Shown here: one piece after another, positions 6,888-14,449 of the stretch
Layout of the letters: the number at the start of each line of letters is the position of its first letter
Position numbering within the stretch: the stretch's first letter is position 1
Origin: a virus
DNA: 22,724 nucleotides
Reading direction: 5' to 3' (one strand)
Virus record (IMG/VR): IMGVR_UViG_3300022752_000415
Coordinates: 1 to 22,724 of that record
The notes under the pieces: generated by a model
Told to the model about the DNA's origin: nothing
The model's database searches: none
What the model saw: only the letters and a program-made list of their open reading frames with translations
Position numbers and translations under genes: made by a program

Positions 6888-8663
6888 TTATGCGCCGGAT
6901 TCACCGAACATGCCACGGATGACGACCAAGCCGTAGAAGTCTGGTCTAATCATCTTCTTGGCGTAACGGGTCATAACGCCCTTACGTGGTACGAAGTCCT
7001 CAATACCAAAGATGGTTGGAGTAACTTGTAATGGAACGTATGGAGCATATACGAAGCCGCTTTCAAGGAAGGAGCTTCCCTTACGACCGACGAGGATGAC
7101 GTTACGGAGGAAGTATGGATCGACATATACATCCCATTTCTTAGAAATGGAACCTACATTAACGACACCAACTTCACCCTTGTCGTCATCTACTGCGATT
7201 CTGGCTTTGAATCCTGCTGTCATTTCAAGAATTGAAGCAACTTCTGGGTTACAAACGAGGAAGTTTGCACCGCCACGAAGAGTCTTTCTGTGGATTTGAG
7301 CAGATACGTCATTGATGGTTTCAATGAGGGTTTCGTACCACATTGATACGTTACCAGTAAAGTCTGGAGCCTTTGCAGAGGCACCAACTTCCACGCCAGT
7401 AAGTTTATTGACGAAGAGGCCGGGGCTTCTTGACCAGTAGAATGTACCAGCAGTTGCACCTTTAACGAGGTCTTCAAGAATTTCACGGTCAATTTCAAGG
7501 CCGATTTGCTCGGAAAGAATTGAGGTTAATTCAACTTCTGCATCCAAGTTGTGGTAAGCATTGAGGTCTTGACCAAGTTCTGGGGACCATTTTGCTTTCA
7601 TTTTCTTGGTTACAGCGGTAACGCTTACAGAATCGACTTTGATATCGATTTCTGGGATTGCGGTGTTACCTTCCAAGCCCCATGAATCAGTACCAACTAC
7701 TGCACCAAGAGCGTTGGTTGTGCCAGCGGCTGGTGTTCCAGAGAAATCGTCGGTTTGAGCATAGGAGAGTGTGGTTGTACCAGAAAGAACCATATCTGTG
7801 AGGATATTGGCAACAGTTGCTGTATCAGATGCAAATACGAGATAAGCATTTGTCTTTGAGGTTGCAGAACCGCCAAGAGCAGTTGCACCATCACCAAGTT
7901 GGGTTAATCTTCTAACCAAACGTGTTCTACCAGCAGAACCTGTTGCATTGTTTCCAACAGATGAACTGAATGAAACGGTAACGAGGTCTTTGAGGTTAAG
8001 TTGGCTAAATGAAGCAAGTGGTGTTGAGAATACTGCAACATTTGTTGTTCCAGAAGCAAAGTCTGCATCGTAACGAACCCATTGGTCAAGATATGCACCA
8101 CCACCAGAAGTTGCACCAGCACCGAAAGTACCAGAGGCAACAAGTGTTAATGCGGCAGAGTGTGAGCCAGTTGGTGAGGTATAGCCGTTATTGAGGTTGT
8201 AGAAACCTTTTTCAGCGTTTGCACCAGTTAAACTAACACCGCCTGTGATTTGTTGACCAAGGACGCCTTGACCATAAACGGAATCATTGGCTTCGTATCC
8301 AAGTCTTGGACCAGAACCTGCTGTTGAGGAAATGTTGAAGTCAAGGAAGAAGATAAGACCGCTTGGGAGTGACATTGGTTGAACTGAAACGAGGTCGTTT
8401 GCAATCAAACCAGCGAATACTCTACGAACGATTGGGAATGCTACGGCAGCAAAACCTTCTACGTCGCCAGCAGCCATGCTGGAGGATTCACGGAGAAGTT
8501 CTTTTGCTTGGTTTTCAAGCAAACGAGCCATGCCGTGACGAGTTCTTTCATCTGACAAGCCTTCTAAAAGACCAGTCTTTTCCCACTTTTGAACGAGGGC
8601 ATGACCTTCTTTGCGTAAGTCTCTATTGACCATGCCTTCTGTTAATTTTTGAATAATAGACAT
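6888..8663 (-). CDS. gp23: Major capsid protein gp23
   Basis: A 591-residue precursor of the main head shell protein (T4 gp23 is 521). The N-terminal 59 residues are the helical, charged leader of T4-like capsid proteins (MARLLENQAKELLRESSSMA). After it comes the conserved start of the mature HK97-fold domain: FAAVAFPIVRRVFAGLIAND, LVSVQPMSLPSGLIFFLDF. Later conserved blocks include MKAKWSPELGQDLNAYHNLD with AEVELTSILSEQIGLEIDRE, and near the C-terminus YVPLQVTPTIFG and KKMIRPDFYGLVVIRGM. A likely gp21 cleavage site is LRE/S at residues 57-60. The ATG follows AAGGAG eight bases upstream. The gene follows the scaffold gene with a 20-base gap and no promoter motif between, so they are probably co-transcribed. 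Codon use is visibly more GC-rich than in most neighbours, as expected for the most abundant protein. No gp24 vertex paralogue is in the window. Confidence 0.95.
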   Translation of the reverse strand: MSIIQKLTEGMVNRDLRKEGHALVQKWEKTGLLEGLSDERTRHGMARLLENQAKELLRESSSMAAGDVEGFAAVAFPIVRRVFAGLIANDLVSVQPMSLPSGLIFFLDFNISSTAGSGPRLGYEANDSVYGQGVLGQQITGGVSLTGANAEKGFYNLNNGYTSPTGSHSAALTLVASGTFGAGATSGGGAYLDQWVRYDADFASGTTNVAVFSTPLASFSQLNLKDLVTVSFSSSVGNNATGSAGRTRLVRRLTQLGDGATALGGSATSKTNAYLVFASDTATVANILTDMVLSGTTTLSYAQTDDFSGTPAAGTTNALGAVVGTDSWGLEGNTAIPEIDIKVDSVSVTAVTKKMKAKWSPELGQDLNAYHNLDAEVELTSILSEQIGLEIDREILEDLVKGATAGTFYWSRSPGLFVNKLTGVEVGASAKAPDFTGNVSMWYETLIETINDVSAQIHRKTLRGGANFLVCNPEVASILEMTAGFKARIAVDDDKGEVGVVNVGSISKKWDVYVDPYFLRNVILVGRKGSSFLESGFVYAPYVPLQVTPTIFGIEDFVPRKGVMTRYAKKMIRPDFYGLVVIRGMFGESGA

Positions 8664-8683
8664 AATATAAACTCCTTAAATGT

Positions 8684-9733
8684 TTATTTTGATTTAATAC
8701 CTGCGAGAATTTTCATTCTATCAACAACTGGTGAAGTTACTGAATTCTTTTCCATTCTCTCTACAACAGACGAAGAATTTCTTTCGATTGCTTCGCTCAA
8801 CGATTTTGGTCCAGATGCAGAGTTTGCACCTTGCGTTGTGCTTTGAAGTGTTTCGTAAATTACTTTTGCTTGTTCTATTGTTTGTGCGTTCGTAAGCGAT
8901 TCGACAATCTTATTTTTTTGTCGCTCATTCAAGGAGTGGTTGCTTAGAACACGATTTTTATAGAGTAACTTGGCATTTGATAATGTTAAGTTGTCAAGTT
9001 TCTCTTGAAGAGTTGAAACCACAGATTCATATTGCTCAACTTTGTTGGCTAATGCTTCTGTAACGGGAACCAACTCTTTCATCTTAGAATGATATGTTAA
9101 TACTTTTTGTTTTAATTGTTTGTTCTCTTGTTTGACTTTTCCATATTCTTCTTCCAACTCTTTATCAAGTTGTACTTTCTTTGCTTTGGAAAGTTCATTT
9201 GCATGTTGTATTTCGGCAGCAGTAGCAAGATAAACGTGTCCGTGTGGAACAACTCTTGCATCTACTGTCAATTGTTCAAGAACATCTAAAAGACCGTCTT
9301 TATCAACTTCATATGCTGTTTGTTTTTCTTTGATAGAATTAAGTTGAATATTAAGAGCTTCAGCAATATTCTTTAATGGAATTTCAACTTGCTCTTCGTC
9401 TTCTGGACAAGGGCCACCATCACAAAGTTTTTCTTTATCTTTAACACCCTTCATGTTACGGTCTTTGAAAGCATATGGCAATTTGCTTGTAGCTTCTGGC
9501 TCACCGGATTCGGGTGTTGCTCCCATATCGTCGGTTAAATTTGGTATTCCGCCACCCATTCCTAATGCATCGCCTTGTTCTTCGCCACCTAATTCTTCTT
9601 GCTCGTTTAATATTCCTTCTAAAATGCTTTTCACATCAACGGAATATTTTTCTAACACCATAGCCTCTGCATTTTTTAATGCGGCTTCTTTGAGTGTAAT
9701 AGCATCTATAATGGCTTCATCAAGCAATGACAT
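8684..9733 (-). CDS. gp22: Prohead core scaffold protein gp22
   Basis: A 349-residue scaffold protein that should fill the prohead core and be degraded by gp21 during maturation. The order of segments fits gp22 of T4-like environmental phages: an N-terminal helix (residues 1-48), an acidic and Gly-rich linker (48-115, with CDGGPCPEDEEQ), then a folded HGHVYLATAAEIQ region and a long coiled coil (about 175-260) leading to the hallmark LLYKNRVLSNHSLNERQKNK (257-276) and AKVIYETLQS. T4 gp22 is 269 residues, so this one is longer. The ATG follows GGAGAA; a promoter-like motif ends 32 bases upstream of the ATG. It lies directly before the capsid gene, as in T4. Unlike T4, the protease gene is not next to it but some 12 kb upstream. 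Confidence 0.85.
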   Translation of the reverse strand: MSLLDEAIIDAITLKEAALKNAEAMVLEKYSVDVKSILEGILNEQEELGGEEQGDALGMGGGIPNLTDDMGATPESGEPEATSKLPYAFKDRNMKGVKDKEKLCDGGPCPEDEEQVEIPLKNIAEALNIQLNSIKEKQTAYEVDKDGLLDVLEQLTVDARVVPHGHVYLATAAEIQHANELSKAKKVQLDKELEEEYGKVKQENKQLKQKVLTYHSKMKELVPVTEALANKVEQYESVVSTLQEKLDNLTLSNAKLLYKNRVLSNHSLNERQKNKIVESLTNAQTIEQAKVIYETLQSTTQGANSASGPKSLSEAIERNSSSVVERMEKNSVTSPVVDRMKILAGIKSK

Positions 9734-9765
9734 TAAAATTCTCCAAATAATATATATTTATCAAA

Positions 9766-9774
9766 AATAAATAG
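9766..9774 (-). promoter_or_regulatory. Putative late promoter motif upstream of gp22-gp23
   Basis: The coding strand reads CTATTTATT, then TTTGATAAATATA, then the Shine-Dalgarno site GGAGAA and the ATG at 9733. The 32-base spacing to the ATG is ideal for a promoter with a short leader, and equals that before the sheath gene. The downstream GATAAATA on the same strand resembles the T4 late consensus TATAAATA and could be the true minus-10 element. Either way this is the probable promoter for the scaffold and capsid genes. Confidence 0.6.
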
Positions 9775-9802
9775 TACAGTTTTTGACAAAAAACCATAAA
9801 TA

Positions 9803-10021
9803 TTAAATTAATGACACAAATGACTTGGCTCTCGCTACAAGTTCATTGTTAGAATTGTAAAACTCACATAAAGTTTCATCTTCATGTGTGTATTCTTCAA
9901 CAACAATCGTTTGTCCATTTACATCAATTGTTGGTTGGTACTGATAGCAATTCGTTATCTTAACTTTTGAAATTTGATAATTTTCATTTATTAAGTTTAT
10001 TATATAATCGTGTATTGTCAT
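9803..10021 (-). CDS. Small protein of unknown function (72 residues)
   Basis: I do not recognise this protein. It is 72 residues, begins MTIHDYIINLINENYQISK and is predicted to be mostly beta after the first helix (VKITNCYQYQPTIDV, then GQTIVVEEY, then TLCEFYNSNNELVARAKSF). No signal peptide or membrane segment is visible. It begins two bases after the stop of the preceding virion gene, with AAAGG upstream, so it is translated from the same message. It is the last gene of the fibre island, just before the scaffold promoter. Its reading frame and start site look real; function is unknown. Confidence 0.6.
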   Translation of the reverse strand: MTIHDYIINLINENYQISKVKITNCYQYQPTIDVNGQTIVVEEYTHEDETLCEFYNSNNELVARAKSFVSLI

Positions 10022-10022
10022 A

Positions 10023-10982
10023 TTATGCCTTTAGTAAAATTGCCTGTCCAGTTGCTGCTGTTGAAGATGAAATTATATACCCATTTGTAGCGCCCGAAAC
10101 AGTAAATTTAGTTACAGATACACCGTTAGTAAATATTAAAACCTCTCTCAGCCTACCATAAAACGTTCTTGATGCAGCAGAATTTTCAATATAAATAGGC
10201 AATCTAGCAAATTCATTAGCAGCATTTTTTAAGCTATTTGCACTAAGCGCAATACCGGGAACACCATTAAATCTTCTTGCTGTAGATACTGATGATGCAC
10301 CAAAATTCATGACATACATATGTCCATCGCCTTGACCAATACCCGCTACAGCATATCCTTGTGTCGGAAACGCTTCGTGAGCAAAACTTGCAACAGCAGA
10401 ATAGCCAGTAGTTATTAATCCATATACTTTACCGTCTGATTCTGCTACACCAGATGATGTGCTTTCTGGGTCAATTATAGCGCCAACATGACTTGCCAAA
10501 CAGTTTCCTGTGCTACCTTCTGCGACAATAAAAACAGCATCTTGACTTTCGTAAGCATGTATAAAAGATACAGAGGTTCCTGTCCAAGCACCAGTATAAC
10601 CAGAAAATTGTCCTGTACCATATGGATTTGCGTCTGACCAAGAGTTAAAGTTTCCAGCATTTTTACACATGCCAAAATTAACTCTTAAAGTAGAATATGT
10701 ATCTGGAGATATCATTGTTGGAGAACCACCAGCACCACCGGCATAAACTATTTTATGTCCTAATGTAGAAGTTACAGGAGTTAATGAAACAGCAATCGTT
10801 GTTCCAACGGACACTTGTGAAAATGGCGTCCAAGCAACGCCAGAGCCTGTTACTCTTGAAGTTCCATCAGCATAAGTAGTGCTTGAAAAAGCAGTTGCTA
10901 ACGCAGACATAGTGCCAGAAGTGGTTGATGCTGGTGCTGTAAATTTGCCAATATATTTATATGTTAATCCTGATAAACTCAT
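10023..10982 (-). CDS. Virion or fibre-associated protein of unknown role (319 residues)
   Basis: A 319-residue protein rich in Ser, Thr, Gly and Ala, with alternating strand-like segments. It starts SGLTYKYIGKFTAPASTTSG and ends GATNGYIISSSTAATGQAIL. The middle contains HAYESQDAVFIVAEGS and EAFPTQGYAVAGIGQGDGHM, which look like a compact beta domain. There are no classical fibre repeats, so it may be a receptor-binding tip, a surface decoration or a chaperone-like tip protein. Its ATG overlaps the TAA of the preceding fibre-like gene by one base (TAATG), which suggests translational coupling and perhaps a shared structure. The virion role is inferred from composition and neighbours; I do not recognise a family. 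Confidence 0.6.
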   Translation of the reverse strand: MSLSGLTYKYIGKFTAPASTTSGTMSALATAFSSTTYADGTSRVTGSGVAWTPFSQVSVGTTIAVSLTPVTSTLGHKIVYAGGAGGSPTMISPDTYSTLRVNFGMCKNAGNFNSWSDANPYGTGQFSGYTGAWTGTSVSFIHAYESQDAVFIVAEGSTGNCLASHVGAIIDPESTSSGVAESDGKVYGLITTGYSAVASFAHEAFPTQGYAVAGIGQGDGHMYVMNFGASSVSTARRFNGVPGIALSANSLKNAANEFARLPIYIENSAASRTFYGRLREVLIFTNGVSVTKFTVSGATNGYIISSSTAATGQAILLKA

Positions 10983-11905
10983 TATGCTACTGTCCCGTTT
11001 CCTAAATAAATAGTTTCTGTATAATTTAATGTTTGTCCTTCAACGGCAATTTCTGCATATCTTGCTGCTGTAAATGCTACGCCTAATGTCACAACAACCC
11101 AAGCAAGTTGATTGTTTGACCACCCAAGAACATAACTTGAACGATTTTCTGATGGTGGCGCTAAAACAGATGGAGTTGAAGTTGAGTTATAATAAGGAAC
11201 ACTATTGCTTGCTGAAGGAAATTGTTTTGTATTTAATTCATCAATTGAAGATGATAAAGCAAAACCGCTAATTGATAATTCTTTTGATACTCCATTTCCA
11301 TTAACATCAACAATTGATGTTAATACTTGTATTCCACTTGCTCCTCTGATTTCTAAAGAGTCAGAGCCAGTTGCAACTAACGTTGTTTGTCCATTAACAA
11401 CTATATTTTTGTAATGTGAGCCAATTGAAACTTCTATTTCGTTTGTTGCAGATTGTGAAACTTGAAAACCTGTATTGTTATCAAACTTTATTTTTGATAC
11501 TTTGTTGTCAAAAGAAACTCCCTCTGCACTTGTACCAGATACTGAGAGACTTATTGGTAATCCTACATAATTTGATGCTGTTATTGTTGTTAAGGAAATA
11601 CTATCTGCAAGATTTAAAGTTACAGCACCAGTAGTTCCACCACCAGATAAGTTTGTTCCAGCAGTTACAGAAGTTATATCTCCACTTCCTCCACCACCTC
11701 CACCAGAAACACTTTCAAGCGATGAACCGTTTCCTGCAAATAAAGATGCGCTAAGTTGTGTAGCAGAGATTGAAGCAACAAGATTTCCGCTTACATAAAA
11801 GTCAATTTTATCGCTACTAAAATCAATTTTGGTAGCTCTATTTGGGTCGTCTGCCGCAACTAAGTCGCCAATTACTTGGGTTTGTTTATTGTAACCATAT
11901 GCCAT
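10982..11905 (-). CDS. Fibre-like virion protein with glycine linker (307 residues)
   Basis: A 307-residue protein that looks like part of a phage fibre. The N-terminus (MAYGYNKQTQVIGDLVAADD, then KIDFSSDKIDFYVSGNLVAS) matches fibre proteins that begin with a virion-binding strand region, and resembles the start of the next gene upstream (MAYKFSIGQYRHSGSLVAEE). Residues about 65-75 are a Gly/Ser linker, followed by SVTAGTNLSGGGTTGAVTLN, a segment typical of phage tail fibres. Later parts are Ser- and Asn-rich beta repeats. The gene ends in TAATG, overlapping the next gene. The start is unusual: no Shine-Dalgarno site and the CTATTTATA motif two bases before the ATG. A strong terminator ends the preceding gene just upstream, so this gene must have its own promoter. 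Confidence 0.7.
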   Translation of the reverse strand: MAYGYNKQTQVIGDLVAADDPNRATKIDFSSDKIDFYVSGNLVASISATQLSASLFAGNGSSLESVSGGGGGGSGDITSVTAGTNLSGGGTTGAVTLNLADSISLTTITASNYVGLPISLSVSGTSAEGVSFDNKVSKIKFDNNTGFQVSQSATNEIEVSIGSHYKNIVVNGQTTLVATGSDSLEIRGASGIQVLTSIVDVNGNGVSKELSISGFALSSSIDELNTKQFPSASNSVPYYNSTSTPSVLAPPSENRSSYVLGWSNNQLAWVVVTLGVAFTAARYAEIAVEGQTLNYTETIYLGNGTVA

Positions 11906-11907
11906 AC

Positions 11908-11916
11908 TATAAATAG
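11908..11916 (-). promoter_or_regulatory. Putative late promoter motif upstream of the 307-residue fibre-like gene
   Basis: The coding strand reads CTATTTATAGTATGGC. The nine-base motif ends two bases before the ATG, as at 6762-6770. On the plus strand the same bases read TATAAATAG, a perfect T4 late consensus pointing the other way. It lies just after a strong terminator, where a new promoter is needed. Confidence 0.45.
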
Positions 11917-11920
11917 ATAG

Positions 11921-11959
11921 ATAAAAAGAAAAAGGGGGTATCCCCGAAAGGATACCCCC
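11921..11959 (-). terminator. Rho-independent terminator after the 643-residue fibre gene
   Basis: On the minus strand GGGGGTATCC pairs perfectly with GGATACCCCC (10 base pairs, 11950-11959 and 11934-11943) around the loop TTTCGG, then TTTTTCTTTTT follows. It begins 26 bases after the stop codon of the 643-residue gene and ends 5 bases before the motif of the next gene. This is a textbook terminator. Confidence 0.93.
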
Positions 11960-11962
11960 AGA

Positions 11963-11990
11963 TTCTAATCCAGAAGAATAAGGATTAGAA
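11963..11990 (-). repeat. Second hairpin overlapping the stop codon of the 643-residue gene
   Basis: TTCTAATCC (11963-11971) and GGATTAGAA (11982-11990) are a perfect 9-base inverted repeat with a 10-base loop that spans the stop codon at 11985-11987. It lies directly before the main terminator. It lacks a U tract, so it may act on mRNA stability or ribosome release. Confidence 0.55.
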
Positions 11991-13916
11991 GACCATCCAT
12001 GTAGAGCCGTCCCATACTAATGAAACGGCAGCATTTGGAGATTCAAGAACGATTGAGGCAGCGCCGTCGATTGTTCCACCAGATTGTGCTTCGACAACAA
12101 CGTTGTCTGCTGCACCAACACACTTAACTCTGTGTTCTTGTCCAGTTACTGGAGCAGTTGGGAGTGTAAGTGTAATGTTAGAAGAAGCTCTTGTAACATT
12201 CTTGCTGATTGTAGCGTTTGCACTCTTGGTTTCAACTGAAAGTTGCATAGAACCAACAAGGTTACCATAGAATGAAGCAGCTTTCATTGAAGGTGCTACT
12301 AATGGAAGTGAAGAGGAAAGAGCATTTCCAACATCAGCTACAGCAGCAGCGGTCTTCAATTCAGCATAATCACCAAGTTGCAAACCTTGATTTGCAGCAA
12401 ATGCAGCAGAACCAGAAGCAATCTTAACGAGAGCGTCTGAAACTACTAAATCAGTTGTGTTGATGTAAGTGGTTGTGCCATTTACAGTCAAGTTACCGCT
12501 GATTGTTACGTCATTTGCAAATGTTCTATTGCCAGCAATTGATGATTTGAGAGCGATTTGGTCACTAACAATTTCAAGTGCATCGCCATTTACGGCTACG
12601 TCGAGAGTGATTGAAGAACCAAGTGCTACTAAGCCACCACCAGTAAGTGCTTGACCAGCAACAACTTCAACAGAAGAGTTGATAAGTTTGTTGTTAGCAA
12701 TGTTGCCAGAAAGCATTGCATTGGTAACACCGCCGTTAGCAATAGAGAGTTGTGAAACTGCTCCAAAACCATCAGCGATAAATGCAAGACCGGCACCAGC
12801 AACAGATGCAGAAAGAGCGACGAAATCGTTCTTAATAGCCATTGCACCAGTTGTATTTACTGCAAGAGTACCAGCAGCAAGCCAATCAAGACCAGCACCG
12901 GCAGCAGCAGAAGCAATACGAAGACCTGCTGATGTGACTTCAAGGGCAGAGCCAGAAAGTCTTAAAACACCTTCGATTGTACCGCTTGCGCTGTTGTATG
13001 ACATATCAATGCTGTTTGTATCAACAGCAGAGAAGTGTGCTCTAACTTCGGCAGCAGATGGACCGGTGTATGTGAATACGCCAGTTGCGCTGTTATAGGC
13101 GAAAGAACCATCACCACCAGCATCTACAGCAGATACTGCGGCTCTTGCTCTTGCGTCTGTAAAGTAGAGGTTTGTACCTTCGGCAAGATTTGTTGTTGAT
13201 TTGGTAGCCAATCTAGCGTCAAATGCAGCATCAGCAGATGCAGTAAATGCAGCAGCAGAAACGCCGATTGTACCAGTTCCATCATCGAATGTTACAAAGT
13301 CAGAACCTTCAACAAAATCTGCAACAATGTCACGAACAGAGCCAGAAAGACCAGCAGCGATTTCTGCGGTATCTACGCTAAGAACACCGGCGCTCCAAGC
13401 AAGACCAGCACCAGCAATTGATGATGTTACAGCAAATTGACCACCAGCGAAGGAAAGACCATCGCCAGCAGAAAGGTGTGCTCTTACTTCTGATGCTGAT
13501 GGGCCTGTGTAAGTGATTACGCCAGAACCAGAATCATAGGTAAGTGAGCCGTCGCCGCTAACGTCTGTAACAGAGATAGCTGCTCTTGCTCTTGCATTTG
13601 TGTAGTAAAGATTTGTACCTTCTGCAAGGTCTGCTGTATCAAATGCATTAAGTTCTGCAATCTTGGTAGAAGCAATGCTTCCAGCAAGTTTGTCGTTTGT
13701 AACAGCTAAATCTCTGATTTTTGCTGTTTCAACTGCATCAGTTGCTAATTTTGCTGCTGTAACTGCAACATCAGCAAGTTCTGCTGTGTTGATTTCGCCA
13801 GCAGGAAGTGCTACGGAACCTGTAACTGTAAGACCGCCAGCATCAATGGTAAGACCTTCTTCGGCTACCAATGAACCAGAGTGTCTATATTGTCCTATCG
13901 AAAACTTATAAGCCAT
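11985..13916 (-). CDS. Repetitive fibre-like virion protein (643 residues)
   Basis: A 643-residue fibre-type protein. Residues 43-90 carry short helical repeats (AELADVAVTAAKLATDAVET, DLAVTNDKLAGSIASTKI). Two long repeats follow at about 96-148 and 243-296, both with LAEGTNLY(Y/F)T(N/D)ARARAA, GDGS and TYTGPSA(S/A)EVRAH. After more Ala-rich repeats (SSIAGAGL, SVAGAGL) comes VTISGNLTVNGTTTYINTTD, common in phage fibres, and a C-terminal module (SGGTIDGAASIVLESPNAAV, ending in WMVF) shared with three other proteins here. The ATG follows AAGGAG. The gene is flanked on both sides by strong terminators with one promoter-like motif upstream, so it is probably expressed alone. Its GC content is clearly higher than its neighbours (30 of 60 bases in 13021-13080; 11 of 60 in 14281-14340), as in the capsid gene, suggesting high expression. 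Tail fibre or abundant head fibre are both possible. Confidence 0.75.
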   Translation of the reverse strand: MAYKFSIGQYRHSGSLVAEEGLTIDAGGLTVTGSVALPAGEINTAELADVAVTAAKLATDAVETAKIRDLAVTNDKLAGSIASTKIAELNAFDTADLAEGTNLYYTNARARAAISVTDVSGDGSLTYDSGSGVITYTGPSASEVRAHLSAGDGLSFAGGQFAVTSSIAGAGLAWSAGVLSVDTAEIAAGLSGSVRDIVADFVEGSDFVTFDDGTGTIGVSAAAFTASADAAFDARLATKSTTNLAEGTNLYFTDARARAAVSAVDAGGDGSFAYNSATGVFTYTGPSAAEVRAHFSAVDTNSIDMSYNSASGTIEGVLRLSGSALEVTSAGLRIASAAAGAGLDWLAAGTLAVNTTGAMAIKNDFVALSASVAGAGLAFIADGFGAVSQLSIANGGVTNAMLSGNIANNKLINSSVEVVAGQALTGGGLVALGSSITLDVAVNGDALEIVSDQIALKSSIAGNRTFANDVTISGNLTVNGTTTYINTTDLVVSDALVKIASGSAAFAANQGLQLGDYAELKTAAAVADVGNALSSSLPLVAPSMKAASFYGNLVGSMQLSVETKSANATISKNVTRASSNITLTLPTAPVTGQEHRVKCVGAADNVVVEAQSGGTIDGAASIVLESPNAAVSLVWDGSTWMVF

Positions 13917-13933
13917 ATATTTAACTCCTTAAC

Positions 13934-13984
13934 AAAAAAGTGCGACAGAATTAGAAAGCCTAAAACTTAATAACTCTATCGCAC
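13934..13984 (-). terminator. Long-stem terminator-like hairpin upstream of the 643-residue fibre gene
   Basis: On the minus strand GTGCGATAGAGTTATTAAG (13984-13966) pairs with CTTTCTAATTCTGTCGCAC (13958-13940): 19 positions with two G-U wobbles and two mismatches, loop TTTTAGG, then six T. It can end transcription of the 136-residue gene upstream. It also lies just downstream of the CTATTTATT motif at 13988-13996, so a transcript starting there would begin with this hairpin. Confidence 0.8.
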
Positions 13985-13987
13985 TAC

Positions 13988-13996
13988 AATAAATAG
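13988..13996 (-). promoter_or_regulatory. Putative late promoter motif before the hairpin and 643-residue fibre gene
   Basis: The coding strand reads CTATTTATTGTAGTGCGATAG: the motif is three bases from the first base of the terminator-like stem and 71 bases from the ATG at 13916. It fits the shared motif exactly. If active it should produce an mRNA whose 5' end is a long hairpin with a U tract. Confidence 0.5.
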
Positions 13997-14038
13997 AAAC
14001 GTGCTAACTCAAAAGTATTGTGTTGTCAAGAAAATATT

Positions 14039-14449
14039 TTAATAAATAAACCAACGAGAAAGTCCATCTGTATACAAATTCAAAGAAGCATAAGGAGATT
14101 CAATAGTTATGGATAATTGACCATCTATTGTGTCACTACCACTTGGTTGAAGAATTATATTATTGTTATCACAATTGCCCGTTTCATCTTTTATAAGAAA
14201 TGTTCTACCAGCAATAGAGCCAGAAGCCAATGGAAGATTAATTGTTATAGAAGCAGTTGCGTTTTGCGTATCAACTCCAATGAAATAACTTGTATATCTT
14301 AAATCATAAGAAGATGAAATTACTGTTCTATTTAAAATTTTTGACTGTGCGGAAACAACCGATGCGGTTAACAAACCTGTGCTTACTTGGTTTATTAATG
14401 TATCTGTTCCTAAAATAACTGCTTTTGATTTGCTGTATTTATATGACAT
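14039..14449 (-). CDS. Small protein made largely of the shared fibre C-terminal module (136 residues)
   Basis: A 136-residue protein. I start it at ATG 14449, overlapping the stop of the gp14-like gene as TAATG; a GTG five codons upstream is less likely. Residues 44-136 match the C-terminal module of the preceding gp14-like fusion and of two fibres: SSSYDLRYTSYFIGVDT, INLPLASGS, GRTFLIKDETGNCDNNNIIL, QPSGSDTIDGQLSITIESPY, ending in RWFIY. The first 43 residues (MSYKYSKSKAVILGTDTLIN and on) are a short lead-in like a truncated fibre start. It may be a free tip, a trimerisation unit, or a duplicated tail of the preceding gene. No catalytic residues are evident. A terminator-like hairpin lies downstream (13934-13984), so it closes an operon. 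Confidence 0.7.
   Translation of the reverse strand: MSYKYSKSKAVILGTDTLINQVSTGLLTASVVSAQSKILNRTVISSSYDLRYTSYFIGVDTQNATASITINLPLASGSIAGRTFLIKDETGNCDNNNIILQPSGSDTIDGQLSITIESPYASLNLYTDGLSRWFIY

Noticed and set aside
9779-9794. Hairpin GTTTTT-GACA-AAAAAC near the end of the 72-residue gene
   Set aside because: The stem is only six pairs and almost all A-T, with no clear U tract after it, so I do not call it a terminator.
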